Of a stretch of DNA of 64,000 nt, positions 19,801 through 29,100 are shown piece by piece; the first letter of the stretch is position 1; each line of letters begins with the position of its first letter. A program made the translations under genes and the position numbers. The notes under the pieces were generated by a model. It was given only the letters and a program-made list of their open reading frames with translations, searched no databases and was not told where the DNA came from. The DNA comes from Hoeflea sp. (GTDB lineage Bacteria > Pseudomonadota > Alphaproteobacteria > Rhizobiales > Rhizobiaceae): NCBI GenBank assembly GCA_019084245.1, contig JAHRFE010000040.1:1-64000 (forward strand), read 5' to 3'.

Positions 19801-20352
19801 AAGCTCGAACGCAAGATCAGCGAAAACGAGTTCGCGTCCTACCTGATGTACCCCAAGGTGTTCACCGATTTCGCGCTGGCGACGGAAACCTACGGACCGG
19901 TCAGCATGCTGCCGACACCGGCCTATTTTTACGGAATTCCGGTCGGCGGCGAGTTGTTCATCGAAATCGAGAAGGGCAAGACGCTGGTGGTCCAGAACCT
20001 CGCCCAGGGCGAGCCCGACGACAAGGGCATGGTCACGGTGTTCTTCGAACTCAACGGCCAGCCGCGTCGCGTCAAGGTGCCGGACCGGGCGCATGGCGCA
20101 TCGGGGTCGGCCGCGCGGCGCAAGGCCGAAGCTGGAAATGATGCGCATGTCGCGGCCCCCATGCCCGGCGTGATCTCGACCGTCGCAATCGCCCAGGGCC
20201 AGGAGGTCAAGGCCGGCGACGTGCTGGTCTCCATTGAAGCGATGAAGATGGAAACCGCGATCCATGCCGAGCGGGATGGAACGCTGGCCGAGGTTCTGGT
20301 CAAGACCGGAGACCAGATCGACGCCAAGGATCTTCTCGTGGTTTATGGCTGA
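16894..20352 (+). CDS. pyc: Pyruvate carboxylase
   Basis: A 1152-residue biotin enzyme making oxaloacetate from pyruvate and bicarbonate with ATP. The biotin carboxylase domain (about 1-460) begins ISKILVANRSEIAIRVFRAAN. The carboxyltransferase domain (about 530-830) includes DTTMRDGHQSLLATRMRT and FHTHDTSG. The biotin carrier domain at the end has EAMKME with the biotinyl Lys at about 1118, almost the number known in Rhizobium etli PYC. I use GTG 16894 with GGGAG upstream. A longer frame adds 19 unlikely residues. It fills the TCA cycle, notably during growth on sugars or lactate-like substrates. Confidence 0.97.
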   Translation: MPISKILVANRSEIAIRVFRAANELGMKTVAIWAEEDKLALHRFKADESYQVGRGPHLARDLGPIESYLSIDEVIRVAKLSGADAIHPGYGLLSESPEFADACAEHGIIFIGPRPDTMRRLGNKVAARNLAIEIGVPVVPATEPLPDDMDEVARMAEEIGYPIMLKASWGGGGRGMRAIRDPKDLAREVTEAKREAMAAFGKDEVYLEKLVERARHVESQILGDTHGNAVHLFERDCSVQRRNQKVVERAPAPYLTEAQRQELAAYSLKIANATSYVGAGTVEYLMDIDTGAFYFIEVNPRIQVEHTVTEEVTGIDIVKAQIHILEGAVIGTPESGIPVQADIKLNGHALQCRITTEDPEQNFIPDYGRITAYRGATGFGIRLDGGTAYSGAVITRFYDPLLEKVTAWAPTPEETIRRMDRALREFRIRGVATNLTFLEAIIGHPEFRNNTYTTRFIDTTPELFEQVKRQDRATKLLTYLADVTVNGHPETKGRPLPAEDAAAPRVPYVEGDIRPGTRQLLEELGPEGFAKWMRAQKRVLITDTTMRDGHQSLLATRMRTHDIAAIAGTYAKALPDLLSLECWGGATFDVSMRFLTEDPWKRLELVRQGAPNLLLQMLLRGANGVGYKNYPDNVVRHFVRQAAQGGIDLFRVFDCLNWVENMRVSMDAVREENKLCEATICYTGDILNSARPKYDLKYYTALAADLEKAGAHIIAVKDMAGLLKPAAARQLFAALRQATDLPIHFHTHDTSGISAATVLAAVDSGVDAVDAAMDSLSGNTSQPCLGSIVEALKGHERDPGLDTEWIRRISFYWEAVRNQYAAFESDLKGPASEVYLHEMPGGQFTNLKEQARSLGLETRWHEVAQAYADANRMFGDIVKVTPSSKVVGDMALMMVSQDLSVADVENPDKDVSFPESVVSMMRGDLGQPPAGWPEALQRKVLKGDQAYTARPGSLLPDADLEAERAEIEEKLERKISENEFASYLMYPKVFTDFALATETYGPVSMLPTPAYFYGIPVGGELFIEIEKGKTLVVQNLAQGEPDDKGMVTVFFELNGQPRRVKVPDRAHGASGSAARRKAEAGNDAHVAAPMPGVISTVAIAQGQEVKAGDVLVSIEAMKMETAIHAERDGTLAEVLVKTGDQIDAKDLLVVYG

Positions 20353-20497
20353 GGCGGCGTCACCGGGCGTCCTGCCTTGGCAAACGGATCAACGGGCTTG
20401 CGTTTGACGGATTGATTTCGCATTGTCGCCGCCACTCCGCACCGGGCGCTGAACGGCGTCAGCAGCGGGACTTTTTCTGGATCCGGGGATATCCGCC

Positions 20498-20902
20498 ATG
20501 CTTGCCGCCATACCATTGATGATCGTCCCGCTGATTGGCTACAACCTGATCATGGTGGGCCTGCTTGGCGAAGGCGTGGCCGGGCTGGGGTCGACCATCA
20601 TCTCGCTGTCGATGATGTCGGGCGCGGTGTGGACCATGAGCCTCGGCGATCTGCTGATCGTGGTGGCGCTGGTCCTGTTGTTCATCGAAGTGCTGAAGGC
20701 GACGCGGACGGGGCCCATGTCGGTGATCGATCACATGCTGTCGATGTTCGTGTTCATCGCCTTCCTGGTGGAATTCCTGCTGGTGCGGGATGCGGCGACC
20801 CAGGTGTTCTTCATCCTGATGGTGATTGCGTTCATCGACGTGATCGCCGGATTTACCGTCTCGATCCGATCGGCGAGCCGAGACGTGTCGATAGGTCTGT
20901 AA
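20498..20902 (+). CDS. Small conserved membrane protein of unknown function
   Basis: A 134-residue protein with four hydrophobic stretches (about 3-20, 45-65, 80-97 and 102-122) and short polar loops. I do not recognise a named family, although similar orphan membrane proteins occur next to pyc in rhizobia. Only about 145 bp separate it from pyc, so it may be co-transcribed. Confidence 0.65.
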   Translation: MLAAIPLMIVPLIGYNLIMVGLLGEGVAGLGSTIISLSMMSGAVWTMSLGDLLIVVALVLLFIEVLKATRTGPMSVIDHMLSMFVFIAFLVEFLLVRDAATQVFFILMVIAFIDVIAGFTVSIRSASRDVSIGL

Positions 20903-20927
20903 TCCGGCGAAAGACTCTTGAGGCCCA

Positions 20928-21359
20928 TCAGCCCGCGTCTGGGGTGAACCCGGCGGCTTCGATGCCGGCGATGGCCGCAATCTCGTCATTGTCCGAGGTG
21001 TCGCCGGTAATGCCGACCGCGCCGATGATCGCACCCTTGCGGTCGCGGATCAGCACACCGCCGGGGATCGCCACGATTTTTCCGCCCGATACGGCCGACA
21101 GGCCTTCGAGGAAATGCGGCCGGGTTTCGGCCTGGGCATTGAGCCAGCGCGATCCCACGCCCAGCGCGAGGGCGCCATAGGCCTTGCCGCTGGCGATTTC
21201 GAACCGCATCATCGACGCGCCGTCCTGGCGCTGGACGGCTTTGACATGGCCGCCGGCGTCGAGCACCACCACGGCCAGCGGCTTGAGGCCGAGATCCTTG
21301 CCCTTGGCGAGCGCTGCAGTGATGATCTTGAGCGACTTGGCAAGCGTGAGATCGGTCAT
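20928..21359 (-). CDS. GlcG/HbpS family protein
   Basis: A 143-residue protein of the GlcG/HbpS (DUF336) family, recognised by AVVVLDAGGHVKAVQRQDGASMMRFEIASGKAYGAL and the Gly-rich GGVLIRDRKGAIIGAVGITG. Members bind haem or cobalamin-related ligands, or are carried with glycolate and diol genes, and many have no assigned role. It is divergent from nothing obvious and convergent with the small membrane protein gene, so its role here is open. Confidence 0.85.
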   Translation of the reverse strand: MTDLTLAKSLKIITAALAKGKDLGLKPLAVVVLDAGGHVKAVQRQDGASMMRFEIASGKAYGALALGVGSRWLNAQAETRPHFLEGLSAVSGGKIVAIPGGVLIRDRKGAIIGAVGITGDTSDNDEIAAIAGIEAAGFTPDAG

Positions 21360-21645
21360 GGTGTATGCCTTTCAAATCAATGTTGGACTAAGTCCGGCTT
21401 TTATAGAGTGCCGGGGCGTGTTTGCGCCACCGTTTTGACCAGGTACGCGGGGTGAAAGCGTTTCGCCAGGAAGGAAAAACCATAATGGATCCGCAGGAAA
21501 CGCTCGATCATGGGAGGGGCTCCGTGCCGGCGCCGGCGTGCTCACTGTCGGGGCGGCGGTGCGGGAGGTCGCCGCGAGGGGATTGCCGTGGTGCCGCACC
21601 ATGCGCCCGGCGGAAGCGCCGATTGGCAGCGAATGTTTGCGGATC

Positions 21646-22239
21646 TCAGCTGTCGATGGAGTTGATCTTGTCCTGAAGCGACTTGAGCTGTTGCTTGAGC
21701 TCGTCGATGTCCCTGGAGGAATCGGATCTTTTCTTCTCGTCATCGGGGGTTCCCGAATGTGCGAGTGCGAAGGGCGAAAACATCTGCATCGCCTTCTGGA
21801 ACATTTCGGTGTTGCGGCGGACTTGTTCCTCGACCAGCTGGATCGGCAGCTGGATGTTGCGGGCCACGGGGTTGTCGCCAAAGGCCTTGTCGATCTGGGC
21901 GCGAACCTGTTCCTGCTGTTCGGTCAAGGCCGACATCGAGTGTTCGAGATAGCTCGGCACCACCATCTGCATCTGGTCGCCGTAGATCGAGATCAGCTGC
22001 CTGAGGAAGGAGACGGGCAACAGCGTGTTCCCCGTCTTGGACTCCTGTTCGAAAATGATCTGGGTCAGAACCGAGTGGGTGATGTCATCGCCACTTTTGG
22101 CGTCCAGCACCGTGAAGTCTTCGCCCTTCTTGACCATGACCGCCAGATCATCAAGCGTCACATAGGTGCTGGTTCCGGTGTTGTAGAGACGGCGATTGGC
22201 ATATTTCTTGATCGTGACCGGGCCGCTGTTCTTCGCCAT
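21646..22239 (-). CDS. phaR: Polyhydroxyalkanoate synthesis repressor PhaR
   Basis: A 197-residue regulator with the PHB/PHA accumulation DNA-binding domain at the N-terminus (IKKYANRRLYNTGTSTYVTLDDLA) followed by two PHB-binding repeats and a coiled-coil tail. PhaR binds PHB granules and DNA and represses phasin and related genes, linking carbon excess to storage. The ATG at 22239 is preferred over ATG 22245, because GAGGAG then lies at a normal distance. It is divergent from phbA-phbB, the genes of the same pathway. Confidence 0.93.
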   Translation of the reverse strand: MAKNSGPVTIKKYANRRLYNTGTSTYVTLDDLAVMVKKGEDFTVLDAKSGDDITHSVLTQIIFEQESKTGNTLLPVSFLRQLISIYGDQMQMVVPSYLEHSMSALTEQQEQVRAQIDKAFGDNPVARNIQLPIQLVEEQVRRNTEMFQKAMQMFSPFALAHSGTPDDEKKRSDSSRDIDELKQQLKSLQDKINSIDS

Positions 22240-22483
22240 GTTCATTCTCCTCAAAGGTCTCCCCGGACCTGAACTTCCACTTTGATGGCTCGACTGTAGG
22301 CGAAAACGCCTTACAATGACAAATCCTTTGTGCAATGCGGCGAAAGCGGCCGAAAACGATCAGACTATAGTCCGTACTAAACCGATTGCATGAGAAATTC
22401 GGCTTTCAGGCGTTTGACAGGGACTTCAACCTCCGGCACGGTCCAGTCAAAACAGCTTCATCACGTGACAGGGAAAATCCACC

Positions 22484-23656
22484 ATGAGTTCCATCATCAT
22501 CGCCAGCGCCGCCCGCACTCCGGTCGGGTCCTTCAACGGCGCTCTGTCCTCCGTCGCCGCCCATGATCTGGGAGCGGTCGCCATCAAGGCAGCGCTCGAG
22601 CGCGCCGGGGTTGCGCCTGCGGAAGTCGACGAAGTCATTCTTGGCCAGATCCTGTCCGCGGGCCAGGGTCAGAACCCGGCGCGGCAGGCGGCCATGGCTG
22701 CGGGCATTCCGCAGGAAGCCACCGCCTGGGGTCTCAACCAGCTCTGCGGCTCGGGTCTGCGCGCGGTCGCGCTCGGCATGCAGCAGATCTCAAGCGGCGA
22801 TGCCAATATCATTGTCGCTGGCGGCCAGGAATCGATGTCGATGGCGCCGCATGCCATGCATCTGCGCAATGGCGTCAAGATGGGCGGCGCCAGCATGGTC
22901 GACACCATGATGCATGACGCGCTGACCGACGCCTTCTACAATTACCTGATGGGCAACACCGCGGAGAACGTCGCCAAGCAGTGGCAGCTGTCGCGCGATG
23001 AACAGGACACTTTCGCGGTCAATTCGCAGAACAAGGCGGAAGCCGCACAGAAGGCCGGCAAGTTCAAGGACGAGATCGCTGCCGTGACGATCAAGGGCCG
23101 CAAGGGCGACACGGTGGTCGAGGAGGACGAGTACATCAAGCATGGCGTGACCATCGAGGGCATCTCCAAGCTGCGTCCGGCGTTTGACAAGGAAGGCACC
23201 GTCACCGCCGCCAATGCGTCGGGCATCAATGACGGCGCCGCCGTCACCGTGCTGATGAGCGAAGCGGAAGCTTCAAAGCGCGGCATCACGCCAATGGCCC
23301 GGATCGTCTCCTGGGCCACCGCAGGCGTCGATCCGCAGATCATGGGAACGGGACCGATCCCGGCCTCGCGCAAGGCCCTGCAGAAAGCCGGATGGAACGT
23401 TGCCGATCTCGATCTGGTTGAAGCCAACGAGGCGTTTGCGGCGCAGGCCTGCGCGGTCAACAAGGACATGGGCTGGGATCCGGCGATCGTCAACGTCAAT
23501 GGTGGCGCCATCGCCATCGGCCACCCGGTTGGCGCATCCGGCGCGCGTATTCTCAACACGTTGCTGTTCGAAATGGCCCGCCGCGACGCCAAGAAGGGTC
23601 TGGCGACACTGTGCATCGGCGGCGGCATGGGTGTGGCGCTCTGCGTCGAACGTTGA
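22484..23656 (+). CDS. phbA: Acetyl-CoA acetyltransferase (beta-ketothiolase)
   Basis: A 390-residue biosynthetic thiolase that joins two acetyl-CoA into acetoacetyl-CoA. The nucleophilic Cys88 is in [11 protein letters not shown], the His in [14 protein letters not shown], and the second Cys in [11 protein letters not shown] near the end. It is the first gene of phbA-phbB and faces phaR, so its main role is PHB synthesis. Confidence 0.96.
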   Translation: MSSIIIASAARTPVGSFNGALSSVAAHDLGAVAIKAALERAGVAPAEVDEVILGQILSAGQGQNPARQAAMAAGIPQEATAWGLNQLCGSGLRAVALGMQQISSGDANIIVAGGQESMSMAPHAMHLRNGVKMGGASMVDTMMHDALTDAFYNYLMGNTAENVAKQWQLSRDEQDTFAVNSQNKAEAAQKAGKFKDEIAAVTIKGRKGDTVVEEDEYIKHGVTIEGISKLRPAFDKEGTVTAANASGINDGAAVTVLMSEAEASKRGITPMARIVSWATAGVDPQIMGTGPIPASRKALQKAGWNVADLDLVEANEAFAAQACAVNKDMGWDPAIVNVNGGAIAIGHPVGASGARILNTLLFEMARRDAKKGLATLCIGGGMGVALCVER

Positions 23657-23672
23657 ATCCAAAGTGGAAAAG

Positions 23673-23702
23673 GCGTTGTGCGTCCAGCCGGACGCGCAAC
23701 GC
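23673..23702 (+). other. Intercistronic hairpin between phbA and phbB
   Basis: GCGTTGTGCGTCC at 23673-23685 pairs with GGACGCGCAACGC at 23690-23702 with one G.T pair and a 4-nt loop. No T-run follows, so it is more likely an mRNA-stability or processing element than a terminator. Confidence 0.5.
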
Positions 23703-23737
23703 AAGTGCATTCAAAAAAGCAGTCTGGGAGGATTGGC

Positions 23738-24463
23738 ATGAGTAGAGTAGCAATCGTGACGGGAGGGTCACGTGGTATCGGGGCAGCGATTTCGGTCGCG
23801 TTGAAGGAGGCGGGCTATACCGTGGCCGCCAATTATGCCGGCAACGACGAGGCGGCGGCGAAGTTCACCGAAGAGACCGGCATCAAGACCTACAAATGGT
23901 CTGTCGCCGATTACGACGCCTGCGTTGCGGGCATTGCCCAGGTCGAGGCGGATCTCGGCCCGGTGGCGGTGCTGGTCAACAATGCCGGCATCACCCGCGA
24001 CGGGATGTTCCACAAGATGACGCCGCAGATGTGGAGCGAGGTGATCAACACCAACCTCACCGGCCTGTTCAACATGACCAATCCGGTCTGGGGCGGGATG
24101 CGTGACCGCAAGTTCGGCCGCGTCATCAACATCTCCTCGATCAACGGCCAGAAGGGGCAGGCGGGCCAGGTCAATTATTCGGCCGCCAAGGCCGGCGACA
24201 TCGGCTTCACAAGGGCGCTGGCGCAGGAGGGCGCGCGCGCCGGCATCACCGTCAACGCCATCTGCCCGGGCTATATCGGCACCGACATGGTGCGCGCCAT
24301 CGACGAGAAGGTGCTCAACGAGCGCATCATCCCGCAGATCCCGGTCGGCCGCCTTGGTGAGCCCGAGGAAATTGCACGGGCCGTGGTGTTTCTTGCCGCC
24401 GATGATGCCGGATTCATCACCGGGTCGACGATTTCGGCCAATGGCGGGCAGTATTTCAGCTGA
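23738..24463 (+). CDS. phbB: Acetoacetyl-CoA reductase
   Basis: A 241-residue short-chain dehydrogenase that reduces acetoacetyl-CoA to (R)-3-hydroxybutyryl-CoA with NADPH. It has the TGGSRGIG cofactor motif at the N-terminus, NNAGITRDGMFHKM, and the YSAAK catalytic Tyr/Lys pair. GGGAGGA precedes the ATG at 23738. It follows phbA by about 80 bp. No PHA synthase gene lies here. Confidence 0.95.
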   Translation: MSRVAIVTGGSRGIGAAISVALKEAGYTVAANYAGNDEAAAKFTEETGIKTYKWSVADYDACVAGIAQVEADLGPVAVLVNNAGITRDGMFHKMTPQMWSEVINTNLTGLFNMTNPVWGGMRDRKFGRVINISSINGQKGQAGQVNYSAAKAGDIGFTRALAQEGARAGITVNAICPGYIGTDMVRAIDEKVLNERIIPQIPVGRLGEPEEIARAVVFLAADDAGFITGSTISANGGQYFS

Positions 24464-24502
24464 GTGACGCCGGCACGCGAAAGCTGGTGAACATCATCCC
24501 AC

Positions 24503-24535
24503 CAGGCGCCCGGCGGGAACTTCCCCGGGCGCCTG
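24503..24535 (+). terminator. Hairpin terminator after phbB
   Basis: CAGGCGCCCGG (24503-24513) pairs perfectly with CCGGGCGCCTG (24525-24535). It is followed by CGTTTGCG, a short T-run. It lies between phbB and the GST-fold gene. Confidence 0.6.
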
Positions 24536-24576
24536 CGTTTGCGGAAACAGAAAGTTCCCGGTCAGGAAAGCGGCCC

Positions 24577-25284
24577 ATGGCTGACTACACCCTTTACTAC
24601 TGGCCCCTTCCGTTCCGCGGACAGTTCGTCCGGGCAGTACTGTCCCATATCGGCGCCTCCTGGCACGAAGCCGAGGTCGAAGCCGTCGCCGGCCAGAGAG
24701 CGGCCGATCCTCAGGCACAATTGGTCCCGCATATGGGGCCGCCGCTGCTGATAGACCACGTCACGAAGGCCCATCTGTCCCAGATGCCCGCGATTCTGGC
24801 CTATCTCGGCGCTAAGCACGGGCTGCTGCCCGGCGATCCCGTGCTTGACGCCATGAGCCACAAGATCGTCGCTGACGCCAATGACGTGCTTTATGAAATG
24901 ACGCGTTACAACGGCGCCCAGCTCTGGACCGAACCGGCCTGGAAGGAATTCAAGCCGAGGCTTTGCCGCTGGATGGAACTCTTCGAGGAGACCGGTCGAC
25001 GCCATGGCCTGACGACCCGATCAGGCTTCATGCTCGGCACGAGCGAGCCTGGCATCGCCGACATCGTCGCTGCTACATTGTGGGGAACTATGACGGCGAA
25101 GTTTGTGCAGCTGCGGCCAATGTTGGACCGGCATGCGCCATCGATAGCCGGTCTGTCAGACCGCATTGCGGCGCTGCCTGCGCAGACCGAGTTGCGGAAG
25201 CGGAGCGCTGATGCTTACGGCGATGAGTGGTGTGGCGGCCAGATCGAAGCGTCGCTTCGCGCGGTGTTGGGACCGGCCGACTGA
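24577..25284 (+). CDS. Glutathione S-transferase family protein
   Basis: A 235-residue protein with a thioredoxin-fold N-terminal domain (YTLYYWPLPFRGQFVRAVL, then VPHMGPPLLIDH, then SQMPAILAYLG, which fits the GSH-binding Ser/Gln position) and an alpha-helical C-terminal domain. A weak GGAAAG precedes the ATG at 24577. The substrate is unknown. It is followed by the repeat-bearing gene-free region. Confidence 0.85.
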   Translation: MADYTLYYWPLPFRGQFVRAVLSHIGASWHEAEVEAVAGQRAADPQAQLVPHMGPPLLIDHVTKAHLSQMPAILAYLGAKHGLLPGDPVLDAMSHKIVADANDVLYEMTRYNGAQLWTEPAWKEFKPRLCRWMELFEETGRRHGLTTRSGFMLGTSEPGIADIVAATLWGTMTAKFVQLRPMLDRHAPSIAGLSDRIAALPAQTELRKRSADAYGDEWCGGQIEASLRAVLGPAD

Positions 25285-25363
25285 ACCGGAGCGTTGTCAC
25301 GGCGGGCCGGCTCCATTTTCCCGGCCGTTTGCTCCCGCAAGTTCGTTTCTCGCGCGAGGGCGC

Positions 25364-25664
25364 AAAGGTTAACAAACCAGCCTGTCAACCCGGAAAATTA
25401 AGTGTTTTCATTGGTTTGAATAGGGCAAGCCGTTCTCCGGAGCACAAGATCTGGTAGGGAACAAACCGGGAAAGACGTCCTAAGGCTGATTCGTCGCCGA
25501 TTCGTTCCGCGGCTGTTCCGGAAGTTAACGGAAGCGCAAAAAATGCGCTCAATTCGATTAACCAAGTGTTTGGAATTCCTAACAATTCATGAATGCCTGA
25601 GATCGCGCTGCGGGGCGGAACGCGAGCCGCTAGTGAGCCGGACGCACGGCCAGGTCGGCGCAGC
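25364..25664 (+). repeat. Spaced-motif repeat, unit 1
   Basis: Conserved blocks relative to the unit start: AAAGGTTAAC at 0 (25364), GAACAAA at +96 (25460), GATTCGTCGCCGATTC at +124, GTTC-N7-GTTC at +140 (25504-25518), GTTAAC at +160 (25524) and GTGTTTGGAATTCCTAA near +202. The DNA between blocks is not conserved, although the distances are. Confidence 0.75.
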
Positions 25665-25946
25665 AAAGGTTAACAGCGGCAGCTTTTAGGGACCGTTGTG
25701 CTGCAGTGAGCTTTCATGATTAGTGGCAGCAGTGCGATCCTGAAACCAGATGTTGTGGCGAACAAACGGCCAACACGATCAGGTCGGTGATTCGTCGCCG
25801 GTTCGTTCCGCCCGTGTTCCAAAGGTTAATCCGGGTCGTTAAAATGCGATGTTTTTCGTTGACGAAGTGTTTGGAATTCCTAATAAATCCTGAATATCGG
25901 CAGATCCTGGCCGGGTCATCAGCCTGGGCCGAAAACGACTCTTGCC
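25665..25946 (+). repeat. Spaced-motif repeat, unit 2
   Basis: The same blocks occur at the same offsets as in unit 1: AAAGGTTAAC at 25665, GAACAAA at 25760, GATTCGTCGCCGGTTC at 25789, GTTC-N7-GTTC at 25805-25819, GTTAAT at 25825 and GTGTTTGGAATTCCTAA near 25867. The 7-nt centre of the GTTC pair differs from unit 1. Confidence 0.75.
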
Positions 25947-26112
25947 AAAGGTTAACGGCATCGGCCGGATCGGGCCAAAACAGCGCGGGGCCGATTCAGC
26001 ATCTGGTGGCCCGGAGGCGGCATTTTCCCAGATGTTGCGGTGAACAAAAGCGGAATCGGATCGAGTCATTGATTCGTCGCTGATTCGTTCCGTCACTGTT
26101 CCAAGGGTTAAT
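25947..26112 (+). repeat. Spaced-motif repeat, unit 3 (shortened)
   Basis: AAAGGTTAAC at 25947, GAACAAA at 26042, GATTCGTCGCTGATTC at 26071, GTTC-N7-GTTC at 26087-26101 and GTTAAT at 26107 keep the unit offsets. The GGAATTCC block is missing, because the helicase gene starts soon after. Four GANTC sites lie within 34 bp (26053, 26064, 26071, 26082). Confidence 0.72.
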
Positions 26113-26187
26113 CCGCGGCTTTTGCGCCTGGTCGATATTTGCCCTGTGCCGACCGCGCCGATGTGTTAGGTAACAGCCGTCTTGAGC

Positions 26188-29100
26188 ATGTTACGGACAC
26201 TGATGCCCGCTTCCCCCCGCCATCCGCCGAAACCCTTGATCCTGTCCGGACGCGGCGTCACAGCCGTGCTCGGCCCGACCAACACCGGCAAGACCCACTA
26301 TGCCATCGAACGGATGGCGGCGCATTCGTCCGGCGTGATCGGCCTGCCGCTGAGGCTGCTCGCCCGCGAGGTCTATGGCCGCATGGTCGACAAGGTCGGC
26401 GTGAAGAACGTGTCGCTGGTCACCGGCGAGGAGAAGATCACCCCGCCCGGCGCGCGCTATTCGGTCTGCACCGTGGAAGCCATGCCGCAGGAGGCAAATG
26501 TTGCCTTCGTCGCCATCGATGAGGTGCAGATCGCGGGCGACTTCGAACGCGGCCACGTGTTCACCGACCGGATCCTGTCGCTGCGCGGCCGCGAGGAGAC
26601 GCTGCTTCTGGGATCTGCCACGGTGCGCGGCATTCTCGAGCAGTTGCTGCCAGGGATCACCGTTGTCGAGCGGCCGCGGCTGTCGGAGCTGCACTATGCG
26701 GGCTCGAAGAAGATCACCCGGCTGCCGCGGCGCACCGCCATCGTGGCGTTCTCGGCCGAGGAAGTCTATGCGATTGCCGAACTGGTGCGGCGTCAGCGCG
26801 GCGGTGCGGCGGTGGTGCTGGGCGCCTTGAGCCCGCGCACGCGCAACGCCCAGGTCGAGCTCTACCAGAACGGCGATGTTGATTATCTGGTCGCGACGGA
26901 CGCCATCGGCATGGGGCTCAATCTCGATGTCGATCATGTCGCCTTCGCCCAGGACCGCAAGTTCGATGGCTATTCCTACCGGCAGCTGACGGCGTCGGAG
27001 TTCGGCCAGATCGCCGGCCGCGCCGGACGGCATCTGCGCGACGGCACCTTCGGCGTCACCGGCCAGGTCGAGCCCTTGCCGGACGACCTGGTGCAGCGGC
27101 TGGAAAGCCATGTGTTCGAGCCGGTCAAGATCCTGCAATGGCGGTCCAAGCAGCTGGATTTCTCCAGTCTCAAGGCCCTGCAGGCAAGCCTCGAGCAGAT
27201 CCCGGCGATCCAGGGCCTGACCCGGGCGTTGCCGGCGGTCGACCAGCGGGCGCTCGAGCATCTGGTCAATGATTTCGAAGTCCGGGATCTGGCAAGCTCG
27301 CCCAGGAATGTCGCCACGCTGTGGGATGTCTGTTCGCTGCCAGATTACCGGCGGATTGCACCGGCGCAGCATGCCGACCTGATCGCGACGATCTACCGGG
27401 ACCTGATCCGGACCGGCACCGTGAACGAGGATTTTCTGGCCGAACAGGTGCGCCGGACCGACTCTACCGATGGCGAAATCGACACGCTGTCCGCCCGGAT
27501 CTCGCAAATTAGAACCTGGACATATATTTCGAATCGGGCCGAATGGCTTGCCGATCCGACACACTGGCAGGAAAAGACGCGCGAAATTGAGGACCGATTG
27601 TCCGATGCGCTGCATGAACGGTTGACGAAACGCTTTGTTGACCGCAGGACATCTGTGCTCATGAGGCGCCTGAGAGAGAACGCGATGCTCGAAGCTGAAA
27701 TCAGTGTGAACGGTGATGTCTTTGTTGAAGGTCACCATATTGGACAATTGGCCGGGTTCCGGTTTGTCGCCGACTCGTCAGCCGACGGGCCCGACGCCAA
27801 GGCGGTGATCGCCGCTGCGCAAAAGGCGCTGGCGCTGGAGTTCGAAGCGCGGGCGGCGCGGCTGCACGCGTCGGGCAATTCCGACTTCGCGATTGGCGCC
27901 GACGGCACCGTGCGCTGGCTCGGCGATCCGGTGGCGCGACTGGCCGCGGGGGACCATGTGCTCAAGCCGCGGTCGATCCTGCTGGCCGATGAGCAACTGA
28001 CCGGCACGGCGCGCGATTTCGTCGTGGCCCGCATCGACCGTTTCGTCAATCATCACATCGCCACCGTTCTCAAGCCGCTTGACGACCTGACCCGCGCCGA
28101 GGATCTGGACGGCCTGGCGCGCGGACTTGCGTTCCGCCTGGCCGAGAACCTGGGCATTCTGTTCCGCCGCGACGTCGCCGAGATGATCAAGGATCTCGAC
28201 CAGGCCGCGCGCGCCAGCCTGCGCAAGTACGGCATCCGCTTCGGCGCCTATCACATCTTCATGCCGGCGCTGCTCAAGCCCGCTCCGGCCGAGTTGGTGA
28301 CGCTGCTGTGGGCGCTCGCCAATGACGGCTTCGGCAAGCCCGGCTATGGCGACGTCACGCCGCTGCTGGCGGCCGGGCGCACTTCGGTGGCCACCGATCC
28401 CGAGATCGATCGCGAATTCTATCGCCTCGCCGGCTTCCGGTTCCTGGGAAAGCGCGCCGTGCGCGTTGATATCCTGGAACGGCTGGCGGACCTGATCCGC
28501 CCGGCGCTGCAGTGGAAGCCGGGCGTTCCGGGCGCGCGCCCGGAAGCGGCCTATGACGGCCGCCGGTTCATCACCACCACCGGAATGCTGTCGATCCTCG
28601 GGGCCACCCAGGACGATATCGAGGAGATCCTCAAGGGGCTCGGCTACCGTGCGGATTCCGTGCCCGCCGAAGAAGCCCAGACCCATATTGCAACCCTTGA
28701 CGCCGCGCAGCTGGAAACGGCAACGCCGGCAGGCTCCGGTCCGGTGGTTGAGGTTGTGGTGTCACGCACCGCGGCTGATCGTCCGCACAAGCCCGCGGCG
28801 CCGGCCAGTGCCATCGCCGTTACCGAAACCGCACCTGCTGACGCCGCGCAATCTGAAGGCACCAATCCTGTCGAAGCCCAGGCTCCAGCGGAAGAGATCA
28901 AGCCCTTAGAGACCGCAGCAGACGCCCCCAAGGACACCGTGCCTGCATCCGAGCCTGTTGCAGATGCCGCACCTGCATCGGAGCCTGTGGCCCCAGCGGA
29001 TGAAGAAAAGGCTGATGCAACGCCTGAAGCCGGTGCGACCAGCGAACCGGCGCCTGAGGAAGTCGTCGAAGAGCCGCGTCCGGTGCTGTTGTGGCGGCCT

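Larger units (their letters stand above)
25285..26181. other. About 0.9 kb gene-free region with three spaced repeat units
   Basis: I find no convincing gene. Short frames on the minus strand share a few residues only because the DNA repeats. The region holds three units, each starting with AAAGGTTAAC, and it ends just before the helicase gene. The GC content is lower than in the flanks. The units are listed separately. Confidence 0.7.

Noticed and set aside
25385-26096. Two minus-strand peptides sharing LLGIPNT and RI(G/S)DES
   Set aside because: The similarity comes from the DNA repeat; unit 2 has a stop in the matching frame, so a protein-coding repeat is unlikely.
25364-26112. Chromosomal replication origin
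   Set aside because: No DnaA boxes of the TTATCCACA type, no AT-rich unwinding element, and no hemE/dnaA-type neighbours. The blocks fit regulatory binding sites better.
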